Source: Pelecanus crispus (lineage: Eukaryota; Chordata; Aves; Pelecaniformes; Pelecanidae). From it: 64,000 nucleotides of DNA. Location of the stretch: assembly GCF_030463565.1 (NCBI RefSeq), contig NC_134644.1, positions 132,243,388 to 132,307,387 on the forward strand, in the 5' to 3' direction. Positions 49,651 to 60,884 of this stretch are shown here, piece after piece. A program made the position numbers and the translations under genes. Each line of letters begins with the position of its first letter. Position 1 is the stretch's first letter. The notes beneath the pieces are model-generated. The model saw only the letters and a program-made list of their open reading frames with translations, was not told the DNA's origin and did not search any database.

Positions 49651-52600
49651 CTGAAAAATGGATGTGGTTTACTGAGAACTATTCGAGATCAGCAAGCACC
49701 TCGCTGCCACTTTGTCTTAGCTTTACTTGTTTTTAAAAGACCACGAGTGAGCCTCTCTTTGTGAGCGGCTTGGAAGGACTGCTCTTTGTGAACAGCTGAT
49801 TTCCTTACTGTCTGTTCTGAAGTTCTTCATATCCCTCTCTGAAGGACATGCATTCTAAAGGAGAATATCCATTCTAAGAGACAGAATACTGGACAAGATG
49901 GATCAAGGATCCTGTATGTCAAGGTGCCCCTATGTTTCTGTTTCAAAGGAAGCCACATGTACCATTCCTGCACCTCCCTTACGCTCAGGTGCATTGTTAT
50001 GATCTTTTTTTTTTATTTATTTACTACTGGGAAGCTAAAAACCAATTGTGGTTGGCTTCATAATGAAAGTGTAGAAGTGTATTTGATCTTCATAATTAAA
50101 AGTAACATTCAGGAATTTTAGGAAAGAAGTTACATGGCATTGTCATTGCAAAGAAGCCATCTGTACTGTACTGCTCAGTATCTGCAACACACTGCACAGC
50201 TCTAAAGCTATATTTCTGTCTGTTGCCTTTAGTTTCTCTTTGTGGAACAGATCTTTCAAATGTGTGCCAATTCAAATGTAGAAATACAGGCTCTCTTAGG
50301 CAGGATCAAACTTCTGGTTTTGCTAGTTTGACATACAAAGTAGTGACAATCGGAAAGAGAAGAAAAATTCCTAAGCTGTTTTGCTTCTGACTGTAATGAA
50401 AAATTTTCAGGCTAAGACATAAAAAAAGTTTTCAATACCTGTATGCATATCTCGTAACCTGTCATGTAAAGATAATAATATACATATTAGCTACTACTAT
50501 CTCTGTTGTGTGAGGGAAATGTACTTCTTGTGAAGCCACACTCTTCAGTTGGGAAAAAAAGTGAATCCAGTGGTTTTCTTCCTTGCCTATGGTTTTTATA
50601 CCACAACAATGAAACAAGAAATCATCAATATTTTCAGTAAGAGAAACACTTATTCTGCCTACAGATTATGTTTTCTAGCGATCTGGATATGCTTTAAAAA
50701 TGCAAAGTTAAACCACAGCACCATTTTCTCTAATAGCTAACTGACCAGCTCTCTACCTCTGGCCTTACCTGTCTGTTGAGCCCCATTTTAGTCTGATAAA
50801 TTTATATATGGTTTTTGATATGACCAAAAGACAACTAAAGTGATTTATGAATTTTGCAACAATAATTTATCTATTTTAAATGGCACTACATGCTTGTTGT
50901 TATATTTACAGTTATGCCGAAAAGAGAATGTGATCTCAGCTTCAGTCTGACTTTGAAATTGCTCTAAATCAAAGCAAGCATAGATCATTCCCTTCCTCCT
51001 CCCTTCTCAATTAGTTTAAATAATGCCCTAGAGTCAAATCAACACATGCTATCTCATAGGTGTGAATGACCAGGTACAATGTGATAAAACTTGTATCTTA
51101 CAAGATACAATGAGATAAAATTCAGTGATGTTACTAGAAACATTTGTTTCTCAAAGCTATTTGTACGTGTATGAGGAATATATGGTCCCGCACATTGCTT
51201 ATTTTCCCATTTCAACTAGTAAGTGTTGTTACAGAATGAGGCTTTGATTCTTTCTTGAATAAATACTGAAGGTGTACAAAAGAGAATATCAATAGAGACA
51301 CCCACAACATACACTCCAAAAAGCATGCATCCCTCCCTCCAAGAGAGCAAACTACCACTTTTTTCCCTAGCTGACATTAAAGCTAAAGTTTGATTGAAAG
51401 CTAATGTAAGCGAAAAACTGTTTTGCCAGCCCTCCTAAGAATATTGCCCTTATGAACCTGCTGTGGCTAAGAGTGAGTCCTTGCTTTTGGAGTAAGCAGA
51501 AGTACTCAGTGATTCCTAATTCTGCGTAAGAAGAGGGTCCAATCCTTCCTTTTGCTTGCTCCCAAATAATCGATGACTTCTTAGGAACAAAACTTTTCAG
51601 ATCATTCAGACGTGCTGAGAACATGATGCCTCAATACACATTTATTTGAGGTCAGGAACCGCAGGTGCCAATGGCAAAGGGCTTGGCAGCAGCCTGAGCT
51701 CCCAGCTTCAGGGAGGGCCGAGGGACCCCAGACTTTCACTGACCCCGACCCTTAAATTTCAAGTTGAGTTGCCTCTGTGACTATACTTTTAAATAATTTC
51801 AATATCATTAAAATTACAGATACATCCTCCCCTCCACCCCCCCGCATTCTGGAGTTGTCTTAGCATGATTTGTCTCGGGAGACAGCGGCAAAGGCATCTT
51901 TCACAGGCATATTCCTAACGCTGGGCAGCACCGTGCAAAGAGGAAGAGCGGCGGGAGGCATTGCTACTCTAACCAAGCTCGAACCCCGCTTTTTGTGAGA
52001 TTTCAGGCACGTCCACCGCTTTGCAGCTCGACAGCCATCCTGCCTGGAGAGAGCCCACCCTGCCGGGGAGCCTGCGCCCGGGGTCGGGACCCTCCACCCC
52101 TCCGGCTTTCCCCGGCCCCACCGACCACCTTTCCCTGCAGAGCTGCCCTCTCCGGCCACCTTTCCCTTTCCCTTTACGTTTTCACTTGGCTTTTTCCTTG
52201 CTCCCGCCGCGGGGTGCCCCCCCGAGAGCCGCCGCTCGCTGACGGGCAGCGGGACGGACGGACAGACGGACGGGGTGTCTCCTCGGGGCGCTGGGTTTGT
52301 GTCAGCGCCTCCCGCACCCCCCCCCCCCCCCCCCCCAGCGCCCCGGGGCCCGCTCCTCCCTCCCTCCCCCCTTCAAAACCGGGTCTTCCAAGCGAGCCCG
52401 GCCGCTTCCCCCACTATTAATTGTTGTTATTTCGCTCTTTTGTCCCCTTCCCCTTTTCCTCCCTCCCAAAGTTAAGGCAGGGCGGGGGGCCCGGCACAGC
52501 CAAAGGGGGGGGTCCTCCGGGGCGCTGAAGCGGCCGGGCGACCCACCCGGCCCCGCTCCCGCTTACCAGGGGGTGGAGGGGGGGGCCCGCTCCCGCTTAC

Positions 52601-52772
52601 CAGGGGGTGGAGGGGGGGGCCCGCTCCCGCTTACCAGGGGGTGGATGGCGGCGCGGGGTCCCAGGCGGTAGGCGCAGGCCGCGCAGTCGCGGCCGCAGTC
52701 CGCCCGCGCCCCGGCGAGCAGGCAGGTGCTGAGGGCTAGCAGCGAGCAGCCGAGTCTCAGGAGCAACGCCAT
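48985..52772 (-). CDS. PENK: Proenkephalin precursor, two coding exons
   Basis: Exons 52,772-52,635 and 49,650-48,985 join in phase 0 and encode 267 residues, the same length as human PENK. The precursor enters the secretory pathway and is cut at dibasic sites into opioid pentapeptides acting on delta and mu receptors. Visible parts: signal peptide 1-24 (cut after GARA), mature cysteines 26, 30, 33, 48, 52 and 65 forming the conserved six-Cys sorting module, then YGGFM at 100, 107, 136 and 209, YGGFMRSV at 185-192, YGGFL at 229 and YGGFMRF at 261-267. The segment from 209 (YGGFMRRVGRPEWWLDYQ) is the BAM/metorphamide region. Two differences from mammals: the first Met-enkephalin follows KK rather than KR, and the octapeptide ends RSV rather than RGL. 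The intron is 2,984 bp and its donor is triplicated. Confidence 0.98.
49651..52634 (-). other. PENK: PENK intron between the coding exons
   Basis: The intron is bounded by GTAAGC (52,634-52,629) and a pyrimidine-rich acceptor ending CAG at 49,651. It contains two further donor copies (see the 34-bp repeat) and a C20 run at 52,317-52,336, and its 5' third is part of the PENK CpG island. No other gene was seen inside. Confidence 0.85.
52317..52336. repeat. C20 homopolymer in the PENK intron
   Basis: Twenty C residues in a row occur on the + strand, so the nascent PENK transcript carries G20. Length is likely unstable or mis-assembled. Confidence 0.88.
52552..52645 (-). repeat. PENK: 34-bp tandem repeat triplicating the PENK exon-intron junction
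   Basis: Unit starts are 52,552, 52,586 and 52,620. The first two units are complete and identical and the third covers 26 bp before diverging inside the exon. On the minus strand each unit carries the last nine exon bases (CACCCCCTG) and the donor GTAAGCGGG. The exon-proximal donor (exon end 52,635) is the one that preserves the reading frame. The two distal donors would leave exon ends at 52,601 and 52,567. Confidence 0.95.
52635..52772 (-). CDS. PENK: PENK first coding exon (residues 1-46)
   Basis: The exon starts at 52,776 after TTCTTGCAG, leaving only CCCC before the ATG at 52,772. It encodes the signal peptide (MALLLRLG through GARA) and the first three mature cysteines, and ends IHPL in phase 0. 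Length and phase match the corresponding mammalian exon. Confidence 0.96.
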
Positions 52773-53288
52773 GGGGCTGCAAGAAGGAGAGGTCAGCCGG
52801 CAGCCAACTCCCCCCGCTCCCAGCCCCGGCACTGCCTTCCCCGCTCCCCCCCACCCCCCCTCAGCTTCGGGGCAGAAAAAGGCGGCAGGAAACTGTAAAA
52901 CCAAGTCCTGGGTCGCACGCAACTCCGGTAACCCACACGCTTTTTGCTGCCGGGGTGGGTGCGCTTGCGAGGTAAGCAGGCGCTTAAGGTAAGCAGGCGC
53001 TTGGCAGCTGCAAGGCAAGGGAGCAGGAGCGGACCCGAACGACGAAGCGCCCAGAAGCTCCCCGTCCGCTGAAAAGTGCTCGTCCCAAAACACTTCACCC
53101 CGCCCTTCCCGCAAAGCCCGCGCCTCAGGGCGGGGGGAGACCCGGCGCGGACGGGACGGCGGCCCCTCCCGGGAAGGGTTTCCCACCGGAGCGCCCCGAG
53201 CAGCCGCCCCGACGGCGGGCACCAGCCCCGGCAGAGCCGCCGCCGGGCCTGCCCCGGTCCCCGCCGCAGGCAGAGCAAGGTCACTCAC

Positions 53289-53350
53289 ACACAGGCTCCC
53301 CTCGGGGCTCCCCGCGGGTTGCTCGGGCGTGAGCTGCGCCTCGCTGGAGC
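53289..53350 (-). other. PENK: Possible PENK non-coding exon 2 (5' UTR)
   Basis: A donor GTGAGT (53,288-53,283) and an acceptor GGCGCCCAG (exon start 53,350; alternative GCTCCAG, start 53,343) define a small leader exon. I recall that the mammalian gene has a comparable short second non-coding exon between a very short and a ~0.5-kb intron. The boundaries are predictions. Confidence 0.4.
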
Positions 53351-53441
53351 CTGGGCGCCGGAGCCGCTGCTGCTGCTGCTTCGGGCGAGGCCGAGCAGCC
53401 CCTGGAGAAACCCCGGCGGGGGCGCGGGGGGCAAAACTCAC

Positions 53442-53540
53442 AGCCCGCGGCTGCTGGCAGCTTCGGGGAGGGCGGCTCCGGGGGGTCCGGGGGGCGCCGA
53501 GCCGAGCCGAACGCCCGGGCGCGCCGCTGCCGAGCGGAGC
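53442..53540 (-). other. PENK: Predicted PENK non-coding exon 1 (5' UTR)
   Basis: The start is placed about 30 nt downstream of the TATA box. A strong donor, GGCT then GTGAGT, begins at 53,441. The first bases hold a (GCC)n run. The transcription start is inferred, not observed. Confidence 0.5.
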
Positions 53541-53547
53541 GGGTGCG

Positions 53548-53565
53548 GGCGGCGGCGGCGGCGGC
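53548..53565. repeat. (GCC)6-type trinucleotide run at the PENK start site
   Basis: About six GGC units on the + strand (GCC in the sense of PENK) lie directly after the TATA box, around the expected transcription start. A CTG/CAG run of about five units lies at 53,365-53,380. Confidence 0.85.
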
Positions 53566-53566
53566 A

Positions 53567-53645
53567 CTTTATAATTAGTGAACGCGGGGAGAGCGTGGCC
53601 TCCCCCAATCGCCGTCGGGCTCCCGCTGACGCAGCACCTACGCCA
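53567..53645 (-). promoter_or_regulatory. PENK: PENK core promoter: TATA, CCAAT, ENKCRE-2, ENKCRE-1
   Basis: Reading the minus strand toward the gene, TGGCGTA (ENKCRE-1, 53,645-53,639) is followed after 5 nt by TGCGTCA (ENKCRE-2, 53,633-53,627). Then come AGCCCGACGGCGATTGG with the inverted CCAAT box (53,609-53,605) and TATAAAG (53,573-53,567). Order, spacing and sequence follow the cAMP- and Ca-inducible mammalian PENK enhancer, where ENKCRE-2 binds CREB and AP-1 family factors and the segment next to CCAAT binds NF-1. This supports conserved activity-dependent control. Confidence 0.93.
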
Positions 53646-53791
53646 TCCCCCCCCGGCGCCGCTGCCCCGCCGTCAGTGACTCCGCCGGGGCTTTTGGGGG
53701 GTGGGGGGTGTGCCCCTGCCGTCGGGGGCGGCGGCAGCGGGAGGGCTACCGGGGGGTTTCGGCGGGGGCGGGCGGCGGTGAGACACCGCCG

Positions 53792-53798
53792 TGAGTCA
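53792..53798. promoter_or_regulatory. AP-1 consensus upstream of PENK
   Basis: TGAGTCA, a perfect AP-1/TRE heptamer, lies about 220 bp upstream of the PENK TATA box. A single heptamer can occur by chance; position is the only support. Confidence 0.4.
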
Positions 53799-53908
53799 GG
53801 CGGGGGGGAGAGGAGCCCCGGGGCTGGCGGCAGCCCCTCGGCCGCAGCCCCGCTCCCCGCGCCGGCGGGCGCCGTTTCCCTGCAGGGCGTTGCACAGCGC
53901 CGGGGAGC

Positions 53909-53939
53909 GGGGTTGGGGTTGGGGTTTTTTGGTTTGGGG
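53909..53939 (+). promoter_or_regulatory. G-quadruplex-type motif upstream of PENK
   Basis: Four GGGG tracts at 53,909, 53,915, 53,921 and 53,936 are separated by TT, TT and a T-rich loop. The strand is opposite to PENK transcription. The motif fits the usual quadruplex pattern; function is inference. Confidence 0.6.
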
Positions 53940-54470
53940 TTTTTTGGTGCTTTTTTTTTTCCTTTGCCCCCCTTGGTCCTCTTCTCTCTCTGCCGTCCTG
54001 CCAAACCCCCAAGGCGCTGGTGCTGAAAATGCCGGCTGCGTGCCTTCTACCTCCCTCCTTGGGCCTCAGGTGTGAAACACTGTTTGGGGGAAAGCAGTTT
54101 TTACTAGAGTGAGCGAGAAGACAAGGTTTTCGATTTGCAAATACCAGAATTTCACAAGTATGGATAGATTTGCCTTGTTTTCACAATGTTGGTGACCAGC
54201 AAAACGCAAATAGAAAGGAACCGGACAGAGGCAAAACCCCAAGCACTTCTGCACGGTTCTCAAGCCCAGCAGCTGGGGCAGCTCGCTGCTCCGCTCCGTT
54301 TGACGTCCTGGAGACGTGGCGTAGAGCGGTGACGCTGATCGCTGTCACCTCTTGTTTGCAGAGGGCTCTGCCCCAGCCGTGCTAAGCTGCATTTCTTTGA
54401 CTGTCAGAAGCCACCTTCTATTTCCAGCCCCAAATTATTTCTAGCTCGTTTATATTTATTTGTTCTTTCA

Positions 54471-54525
54471 CAGAATCACAGAATAGTTCGGGTTGGAAGG
54501 GACCTTTAAAGGTCCCCAACCCTCT
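54471..54525 (-). mobile_element. CR1 3' end
   Basis: 'cacagaatcacagaatagtt' followed by 'gggttggaagggaccttta' is the reverse complement of a CR1 terminus. Only about 55 bp remains. Confidence 0.88.
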
Positions 54526-57500
54526 TTCAGCACTGTCCTTCAGTTTCAAGACCATTTTTCCCCTTCCCGGTGTATTTCTGGGTTGGGATTATTTTCCTCC
54601 CTAGTCCTCATTTTGCTGAAGTGAACAAGCTGTGCTCTTCAGCTTTCTGTCTCGAGATGGGGCCTTTTCATGTAAATGTTCTTCTCTGCGTTTGCTATAC
54701 TTGGAGTTCATCATTTCTGGGCATAAGTGATGGGAACACTACACAGTATGTTAGTTGAAATTTCATTAGGGCATTAATGCATAATTATCTCCCCTGGAGG
54801 AGGAAGACACCTCAATTTATACCTTCTCAGATCTAATTTGCCTTTCCTAATGCTGCAGTACATCGATGTCACACACTCATCTGGTAACTGAGATACGGCC
54901 AGGTCTTTATCCTTCAAAATTAACACAAAATCCAGTACTATTATTGTATGGAAATTGCGCTTTCTGCCACCTGTTAGTCTTTACATCAGCTATCTGACTC
55001 AGATTAAGGGTGCTCAAATGAATGTCTGGTTTGTCAGAGACACATCTATTCAAGCCAAAGACATAGCTCTTGTGTATAATCAGTGTATGTGAGAAGAGAA
55101 TCAGGCTCTCTGTTTACGTAGTAGTATCAGCCAACTTTGTAAGTGAACCCTCAAGAGAAGAGGTAGACATTTGAAAAATCATCCCAGTGGGTGTATTTAT
55201 GTTAGCATTTGAGGGATCTGCATTTGGAGCAACGAGCAAATTGCCATGCCACTGAATCAGCAGGAATGCTATAAGGTTTGTTCCTAAGATGGTTAGGGAA
55301 GGACTGACTAACTCCAGAGGTGACACATTTGGTGCCTCTTTTGCTGTAAGGATGCTCTTTACAGGCAGAGCTTTTTCTGACGGACACCATCAGATGAGTC
55401 CTCTGGGTCAATTATTGACCCTCAGCTCTGCCATCATTTATTGGCTTGCACTGTAACAGTCAGCATGGCATGATAGGACTGATAGCCCGGTAGCCTCCTG
55501 ATTATTCCTCCTGCAGTGTACATCCCACGTCCCTGGGCTGACTGACTCCTGCTTTCATCGTTCTGCACACAAGTGGCCATGCTCAGCCTGCCCACTCAGC
55601 TACTCAGTCTGCCATGTCCTTCATTACTTTGTTTAATGTAACTTATTGTGTTTAATCTAGTCATGATGAAAACCCAGCCAGTGTCAGAATCTCACTGTAT
55701 ACAGAGATGCAGATGGTCCCTGTAGATAAAAATACAGACTATAACAGGAAAAGACAAAGGATGAAGCAAGAGTAAAGCATGTAAAAGGAGCAAACAAAAG
55801 GCATGTAAATTCTGTGTAGAAGAGGAGTAATGGGGAGGGTTATTTTACAGTGGATAAGTCTTATGGCTGCTGGTGGGGACCAGGGAAGAGGAAAAGATGG
55901 GAAGAGATTGGGTGTTGTATGCGCAGGTACAAGGACACCGTAAGAGAGAGAGGAGAGGTATCTGTGCACAGCCAGCACCGGACAGAAGAAACCCAGCTGT
56001 GGCTGCTGGAAGCGCTGCAGATATCCCTGACACTTTGGTTCATCCGCTTCTCCATATCCTCTGTGGTTTGAATCTTTGGCTGGTTCCTCTCTATTGCTGG
56101 TCCTCACCCTGCCTCCTTACAGAGGTTGTATGAGGGTCCCCAGGGCCTGGCAGGGTGGGGAGCGGGAAGAAGGTCGCAGCCAGACTCTCGTTTTACCCTT
56201 TTCCCACTAGGTGTAGCAGTGCCTGCTACACAGAGTCCTCTCCTTCCTCCTGAAAGACGCTAATATTCACAGAGAGTGAGTAGTAATACAAGGAAGGAGT
56301 AATTAAGAAAATATTTCTTGAAAAGCTCACTTTTCCCACTGTCAGCAGATGAAAGCTCCATAATTCCCAGTCTGAGTTCAGCTGTGTATGGGGAAAGCAC
56401 TCTTTGCAAAGAGAGGATGAAGACAGGAGAGAATTTGGAAAATTTTGACAAAATACTACAAAGCAAAAACTACATGAGGAAAATTACTCACGGTAGGAGT
56501 GGAAAATAATATTTCCTCAGCAACGGAGGACTGAGAAACAAAGAAATAGGGAGGCATAAAAAGAAAGAGAACACTTTTCACAGCAGTAAAGATGATAACT
56601 TGTTGCTCCCTACTAACTTCATAATAAAAATGTCCTGGTGTTGATGAAAGCTTTGGCATTTATATAATCCAGAATTACCGCAGACACCAACTGCTTTTTA
56701 TCTGTCATCAAAGTATACCCGCCAAAAGAAACCTGTTTGTATTAGAGCAGTGCTTGCAGCCCCAAGGGTCTTGTTGTCCTACGGCTCATCCAGACTCCCA
56801 GACCTAAGCCAGAACAAGGTGAAGCCAAGATGAAATCATCTTCATTTTACTGATGGAGAACACAATTTGAGTGACTTTACAAAGTCTTACCAAAAGTGAG
56901 CAGCCGAGTTAGAAACTAAATGTCTCGCTTGGATTTCACATCAGTATCTTTACTGCAGGACCAGCTTTCCTTTCCAAACTGTACTCATCATGCTAATTGA
57001 GCTGCTACAAAATCATTAAATGAAGATGGATTTACAGAAATATGAAATAAACATGCCGTTAGCACCCCAAGCAAGCCTTCTCGCAACACAGAGCCTTTTT
57101 GATAGAATTGAAATGAGGAATAGGAAATGTAAAACAGCATGTTGATTATTTTCTTCAGCTCAGTGCAAAAGTTTGCAGCATTTCTTAAGACTAACCAGGC
57201 AGGTTCCATTTAACTCAGTCTAAATGGCCTTAATTTGTAATGGGGACATATATAACTGATATGAGAGCTGAGAAAGGCATTGCTGGTCAACTCTCCTATA
57301 CCAAACTTATCATCAAAGTAATTTAGAGACATGAGTTAGTAATCTACAGATACAAGGTATGCATTGATACTTTTAAAATATCTTTACTAAATTATGTCTA
57401 ATGTAAGCAGAGAGGAACTGCAATACAGAGAGACGCTCAATGTACAGTTCGTATGCCATTGCCCAAAATGTACCTTCACAGGACAGAGATGTTCCAGTGC

Positions 57501-60500
57501 TTCCCATATCTGTATATCCCTTAATATATATCTAGGCCTATCACTTAAGATATGAAGAAGTAAGAAAGATATCAGTAATGCAGGCATTTCTGCTCACAGC
57601 TGCTGAGGACAATCTTGTATGAACAACTGGAATGCTGAACTTTCACCTCAGACAAAGTTGGGTCTTCTTAATAATATTTTTGCCCTTGAACAAATTACAT
57701 GTTTTTTAGAAGGCAAAACCATGCACTGATCTAGTGGTGATGTTTTCACTGAAAGAGCACTGACAGCTACTGTCCCTGTCTCATGGCTGATGCCATGCAG
57801 TTTTCGAAAGAGGAGGAGGTTTCACACTACTTTCTTTGAGTGAAATACAGAACGTGACATGTGTTCAGTATCAGCATACAACAAATACAATTTTTGGTGC
57901 ATTTGTTTACCTGCAATTGTGTCAGACAAGATAAGAACGAAGCAGGGAAGTTTATACTGTTCTGTGGAGATACATGGAGATTCACTTTATTACATGCTTC
58001 TCTGTTTCTCACAGGCACACGAATATGTGTACTCAAAGATTTCTGAGACCAGGTCTGAACTGCAGTAAGTAGAATGCGCTGCAGAGTAAGTAGAACAAAC
58101 TGTACAAAATCTGTATTCGTTATAAAAGCATTATGTTGCTCATTTCCACAGAGGCCATGGGAGGGGTATTTCCAATACAATAAGAAGAAAACAGAGTGCT
58201 CAGTAGCAAAATACATTGTGATGGAATCCAGGCACAGTGATTATTATTTAAGACAATAACTGCTCCACATAAGTGGAGTGATTTATTCTCATTTTTTTAA
58301 TTAAGAAAACTCATCCATGAATTACAAAGGAAGTATTAGATTCCATCTATGAAAAGGATTGCAGTGTCTAATGCGTATGTGGAAGGATTAGCTGAAAATT
58401 GTAAATGGGAGATTTTGATTACTTCAGTCATACTAAGAAAAACAAACAAGCAGAGTCTAAATAATGTATCTGGAATGCAAGCTTCAACTATTTTCCCATT
58501 ATTCACATTCATACAGCAGAATTTTGGAGCTTTTTGCCAGTTCCAGCCTTACATTTTCATTGCTAGTATTTTATTGCCCAGTTGGGGAGTGCTGTGTTCA
58601 CACTTTAGCACAACATTCAAACCAAGTTGTTTTTGCAGAGTGGAGCTGTAAGGAGAGCCTGACACAGACAGGGTAAAGGCTGGCTGGATTCCTTGTTGCG
58701 CTCCTTGGGGGGCACAGCTTGGCGCTGCAGGGCAGGTAGAGGCGACTTGAAACTCCCATATTTTGGGCAGTTCAGAAACGTAAATTAAAACTGTGTCGGT
58801 GGTTGCTGTGATTTCCAGCAGCCCGACAGGGAGTGTTTTACGGCCGAGCACCAAGCCCTCTCCTTTCTGCTCCCACCATGGCCTGAGCACGACCTCTCTC
58901 TTGCTGTCTTGGGGCCGTGTAGGGAGCGGCAAAGGGCCACGTGTGATCTTACCCTTCTGCTCTTGCACAGGAGGGATTCCCCAGAGGTGATTTGGATAGC
59001 AATGGGGGTCATACTTCATTTTGTTATACCTCTGCTGGCAATTCCCTTGTCCACACTGGGAATCTGTCTGCCTTGCAGCCTGCTGTGGCTGTAGCACACA
59101 GCCTGTGTGCAAGCAGCATTGAGCCTCTTGTGCTCTTACGACATACCTTGATCTAATGGTGGGATAAATTCCTCAGATGCAAAAGCAACTTTATGCTCAT
59201 TTACGGTAGAGTTCACTCTAGATAGGCTACAGCCACAGTTGTAGTCCCTGCGGAACTGCAAATACTGAACAGATGACGTTCATGCAAAAAATTGAGTGGG
59301 AAATGTGCACAAAGCACAGGGTTCTCACAAGCACCATGTGAAAGGTCCACCATTTTTCTTTCAATGTAAATGATTTTCAGTTGTTTTACATGAATTAGGA
59401 CTTCAGTTATGTTCCAGAAAGTGTTTTCCATCAGAAGGAAAGCTGGAGGTTAATTAATCAAGTTATCTAGCTGGGACAGGGAAGAAGATGTGGACATAAG
59501 AAGACATCCTAAAAGCATTTGAAAATAAAATAAGAAACATTATCATCACATTCCTTCATTTTACACATATTTGACCTGTTCCACTGGCCATTGTTTGTGC
59601 TTTGTATTTCTATTAAAAAGCCTGGAAACTGAACTCTGACCTTTCCCTTCTCAGTTTACCGGTCTACATTCCTTTTCTTTAAAGCTGCTTGCTTTATACT
59701 TGAAAGTCATTTCATTTCTGCTGCTGCATAATTGAACACTCCAGAAACTAAAAAGTGACCTCAGCCAGCTGAGTCCTTATTGCTTTTCCTGTACAGAACC
59801 GGTGAACATATTTCATGAAATTTGAAGCTGCAAATTTGACTGGGGCCCAGGTTTAACCTGAAGACTGAATTTACGCAGAGACTGAGAAGATTCTGAATGA
59901 TTTTGGAAGCAGAAGAGTCAAGTGAAAATGTAGGTGCAGTGACAGTGCATAGTAAAGGAAAATGACAGGTGTGGTAAAATATTATTTTAAAAATATTATT
60001 TAATATTTAATATTATTTTAATTTAATATTAATTTAATATTATTTTAAAATATTATTATTATTTTGGGATGGCATGAATGTATTGGAGGAGATTGCCTTG
60101 TGGTTGACTCCTTTCCCACCTTCCAAAGATACATCTTGCATTTTGGTTGTTATATCATGATACCTAGCTTTTCGTTTGACAGGTTTGAAAGCTTATAAAA
60201 TCAGGGTGGCAACCACTGCCAGAGTGGAGGTATAATACAAAGTTTGTTTTCAATATGAAAGTGGTCAGAATGACATTGTCACACAGCTAACCAGTGCTGT
60301 CAGGTCTTTTCTAGTTTTTCCAAAAGCTTTTTCTGTCACCTCAAACAATCATCTGAATTCACCACTTACCTCTAATGTAATGTAAATGCTATCAGTTATC
60401 ATCTGATAATACCTGGCTTGGCAGCATTTTGCTAGACAAAACAATTGATGCTATTTCATAGCCTTTGATTGAGTTCATTCAAAGTATCAGGTACAGTATT

Positions 60501-60884
60501 TATATCTCTAGGACAGGACTAAAGTATCAGATATTTTAGACTTTTAACTTAGTGACTTGGACTACCTTTGGGGTGTCCCTTGTCTATACTGGTATGCTAG
60601 GATTTAATCAGCTGGGTTCAGACACATCTAAGGTAAACTGATGTGTGCTAAGATTTCAGAAAAAAAGACATAGAATATAAAATAATGCAAACCTCTCAAT
60701 ACTAAAATACTAATATATTTTAAGCAGAAATAAGTTGTCATTCAACTTATTCAAGTGCACCAGCACTTTGGGTATAGAGAATGAGTACTGTAAGCAAATA
60801 ATTCACAGAGAAGAAAAACTGAGTTTAGGATGAGGTAGAATGGGGAAAGTCACAGTTGTGAAGTTTTTATGAGATTAGACTAGT
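54526..60884. other. Intergenic DNA upstream of PENK
   Basis: No gene was recognised. A 187-codon open frame at 58,549-59,112 (-) is long for this composition but has no signal peptide, domain or splice context I can identify. An AT-only tract lies at 59,976-60,064. Confidence 0.45.
59976..60064. repeat. AT low-complexity tract
   Basis: Overlapping TTTAATATTA and AATATTATTTT words form a self-complementary, nearly pure A/T block of about 90 bp. Confidence 0.85.

Larger units (their letters stand above)
51900..54050. promoter_or_regulatory. PENK: PENK CpG island
   Basis: A GC- and CpG-rich domain covers the promoter, the leader exons, the first coding exon and the start of the long intron. 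Open frames of up to 334 codons in several frames here are a by-product of composition. Confidence 0.8.

Noticed and set aside
52563-53567. 334-codon minus-strand frame covering the PENK first coding exon
   Set aside because: Only 52,772-52,635 is PENK coding sequence. The upstream part is leader exons and introns of the CpG island, and the tail reads into the intron through the repeated donors.
53076-54026. 316-codon + strand frame over the PENK promoter
   Set aside because: Composition artefact antisense to the promoter; it spans TATA and enhancer motifs and has no protein features.
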